This document shows, one piece after another, positions 5,550-6,032 of a stretch of 6,032 nucleotides of DNA (position 1 is its first letter; every line of letters begins with the position of its first letter). The stretch is taken from assembly GCA_021811115.1 (NCBI GenBank), contig JAJZPP010000049.1, positions 1 through 6,032 on the forward strand, given 5' to 3'. The notes beneath the pieces are model-generated. The model did no database searches. It saw only the letters and a program-made list of their open reading frames with translations, and was not told where the DNA came from. Made by a program: the position numbers and the translations under genes. This stretch comes from a bacterium. Lineage in GTDB: Bacteria > Chlamydiota > Chlamydiia > Chlamydiales > FEN-1388.

Positions 5550-5581
5550 TTGCAATAAAAATTCTTTTAGTGCAATATAGA
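5550..5581 (+). promoter_or_regulatory. Weak candidate promoter for the gene at 5609
   Basis: TTGCAA (5550-5555) and TATAGA (5576-5581) are separated by 20 nt, longer than the usual 17. The area is AT-rich and directly upstream of the gene, leaving a leader of about 20 nt. The motif TGCAATA occurs twice (5551-5557 and 5571-5577), which may be chance. Confidence 0.3.
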
Positions 5582-5608
5582 TATTACATTGTCGCATGAG
5601 GCTAAAAA

Positions 5609-5998
5609 ATGAATATTTACAACATTCCCCCTATCAATCAAATCTTCGTCAGAAAGGACGAATCCGAAACCGAGGAGAGGGACGCCCTCTTGGTGCTCTG
5701 TAACGGGAAGATAGTTCCAATTTTGTATAGAAAGCCCAGGGATGGAGAGGTAGAGAGCAGGACCACTTTCATCACACATCAAAAGGGCACCATCGTACTA
5801 TCGGATGCCGATTATGATAGGATCGCAGAAAATCTTCCGGAGGGAAGCTGTTTGACCTTGGACCATCTTGCACAAATGTTTGAAAAGGCCACCGCCATCA
5901 ATCCTGAGGATCTCAAGCAGCAGTCTGAGTCTGCAAGCAAAGTCGCTTCTGAAACGTTTCACACCTTAATGACGCGCCTAGCCCGAGTTTACAACTAA
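5609..5998 (+). CDS. Hypothetical protein, 129 aa
   Basis: This is an unrecognised small soluble protein. GAGG (5598-5601) lies 7 nt before the ATG, and the frame is open to a TAA at 5996-5998. The N-terminal part (about 1-70) alternates charged and beta-prone segments, such as DALLVLCNGKIVPILYRK (25-42) and TTFITHQKGTIVLSD (52-66). The C-terminal part (67-129) is probably helical, with acidic and Gln/Ser-rich stretches and an ending TLMTRLARVYN. There is no signal peptide, membrane span or Cys cluster. It is divergent from trpS and separated from it by 173 bp, so it is probably expressed independently. The short N-terminus and compact two-part layout would fit a chaperone or small regulatory protein, but nothing in the sequence shows that. 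Whether it heads an operon cannot be seen, because the window ends 34 bp later. Confidence 0.75.
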   Translation: MNIYNIPPINQIFVRKDESETEERDALLVLCNGKIVPILYRKPRDGEVESRTTFITHQKGTIVLSDADYDRIAENLPEGSCLTLDHLAQMFEKATAINPEDLKQQSESASKVASETFHTLMTRLARVYN

Positions 5999-6032
5999 TT
6001 TTCGCGCACCACCGCACAGCTCAGCCTGAGGG

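Noticed and set aside
6020..6030. Small hairpin ctca-gcc-tgag after the last gene
   Set aside because: The stem is only 4 bp and the window ends before any T-run could be seen, so a terminator call is not supported.

Overview
The window carries seven well-supported protein genes, one further probable small gene, and no RNA gene, IS element or CRISPR array. The best clue to the host is the 567-residue protein at 1768-3471. Its C-terminal half looks like the Chlamydia-type alpha/beta-hydrolase family (CHLPS 43 kDa / DUF818 type, recalled from family knowledge, not searched). Together with a eukaryote-type tryptophanyl-tRNA synthetase, this suggests an intracellular or host-associated bacterium, most likely an environmental chlamydia (Parachlamydiales-like). 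That assignment is an inference.

Layout. Positions 1-1200 are visibly more AT-rich than the rest and look like an accessory stretch. At the left edge is a 20-bp perfect inverted repeat (9-67). The end of a small minus-strand gene of unknown function (10-342) runs into it. Next comes a minus-strand BrnT/BrnA-type toxin-antitoxin pair (brnT 699-983, brnA 470-721). The 246-bp gap 984-1229 holds two adjacent 12-bp tandem duplications and a candidate promoter for the rightward genes.

Positions 1230-3471 hold two rightward genes 16 bp apart. The first (173 aa) is a short paralogue of the N-terminal ~155 residues of the second. The second (567 aa) joins that N-terminal domain to hydrophobic helices and then to an alpha/beta-hydrolase domain with a plausible Ser-Asp-His triad. 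This pair is the most unusual part of the window.

Positions 3472-5435 hold a leftward two-gene operon. A eukaryote/archaea-type tryptophanyl-tRNA synthetase (4185-5435) overlaps by 4 bp (ATGA) with a ZIP-like multi-spanning membrane protein (3472-4188). The ZIP-like gene meets the hydrolase gene tail to tail with no base between the stop codons. A divergent 173-bp intergenic region (5436-5608) separates trpS from a rightward 129-aa gene of unknown function (5609-5998). No non-coding stretch exceeds 300 bp.
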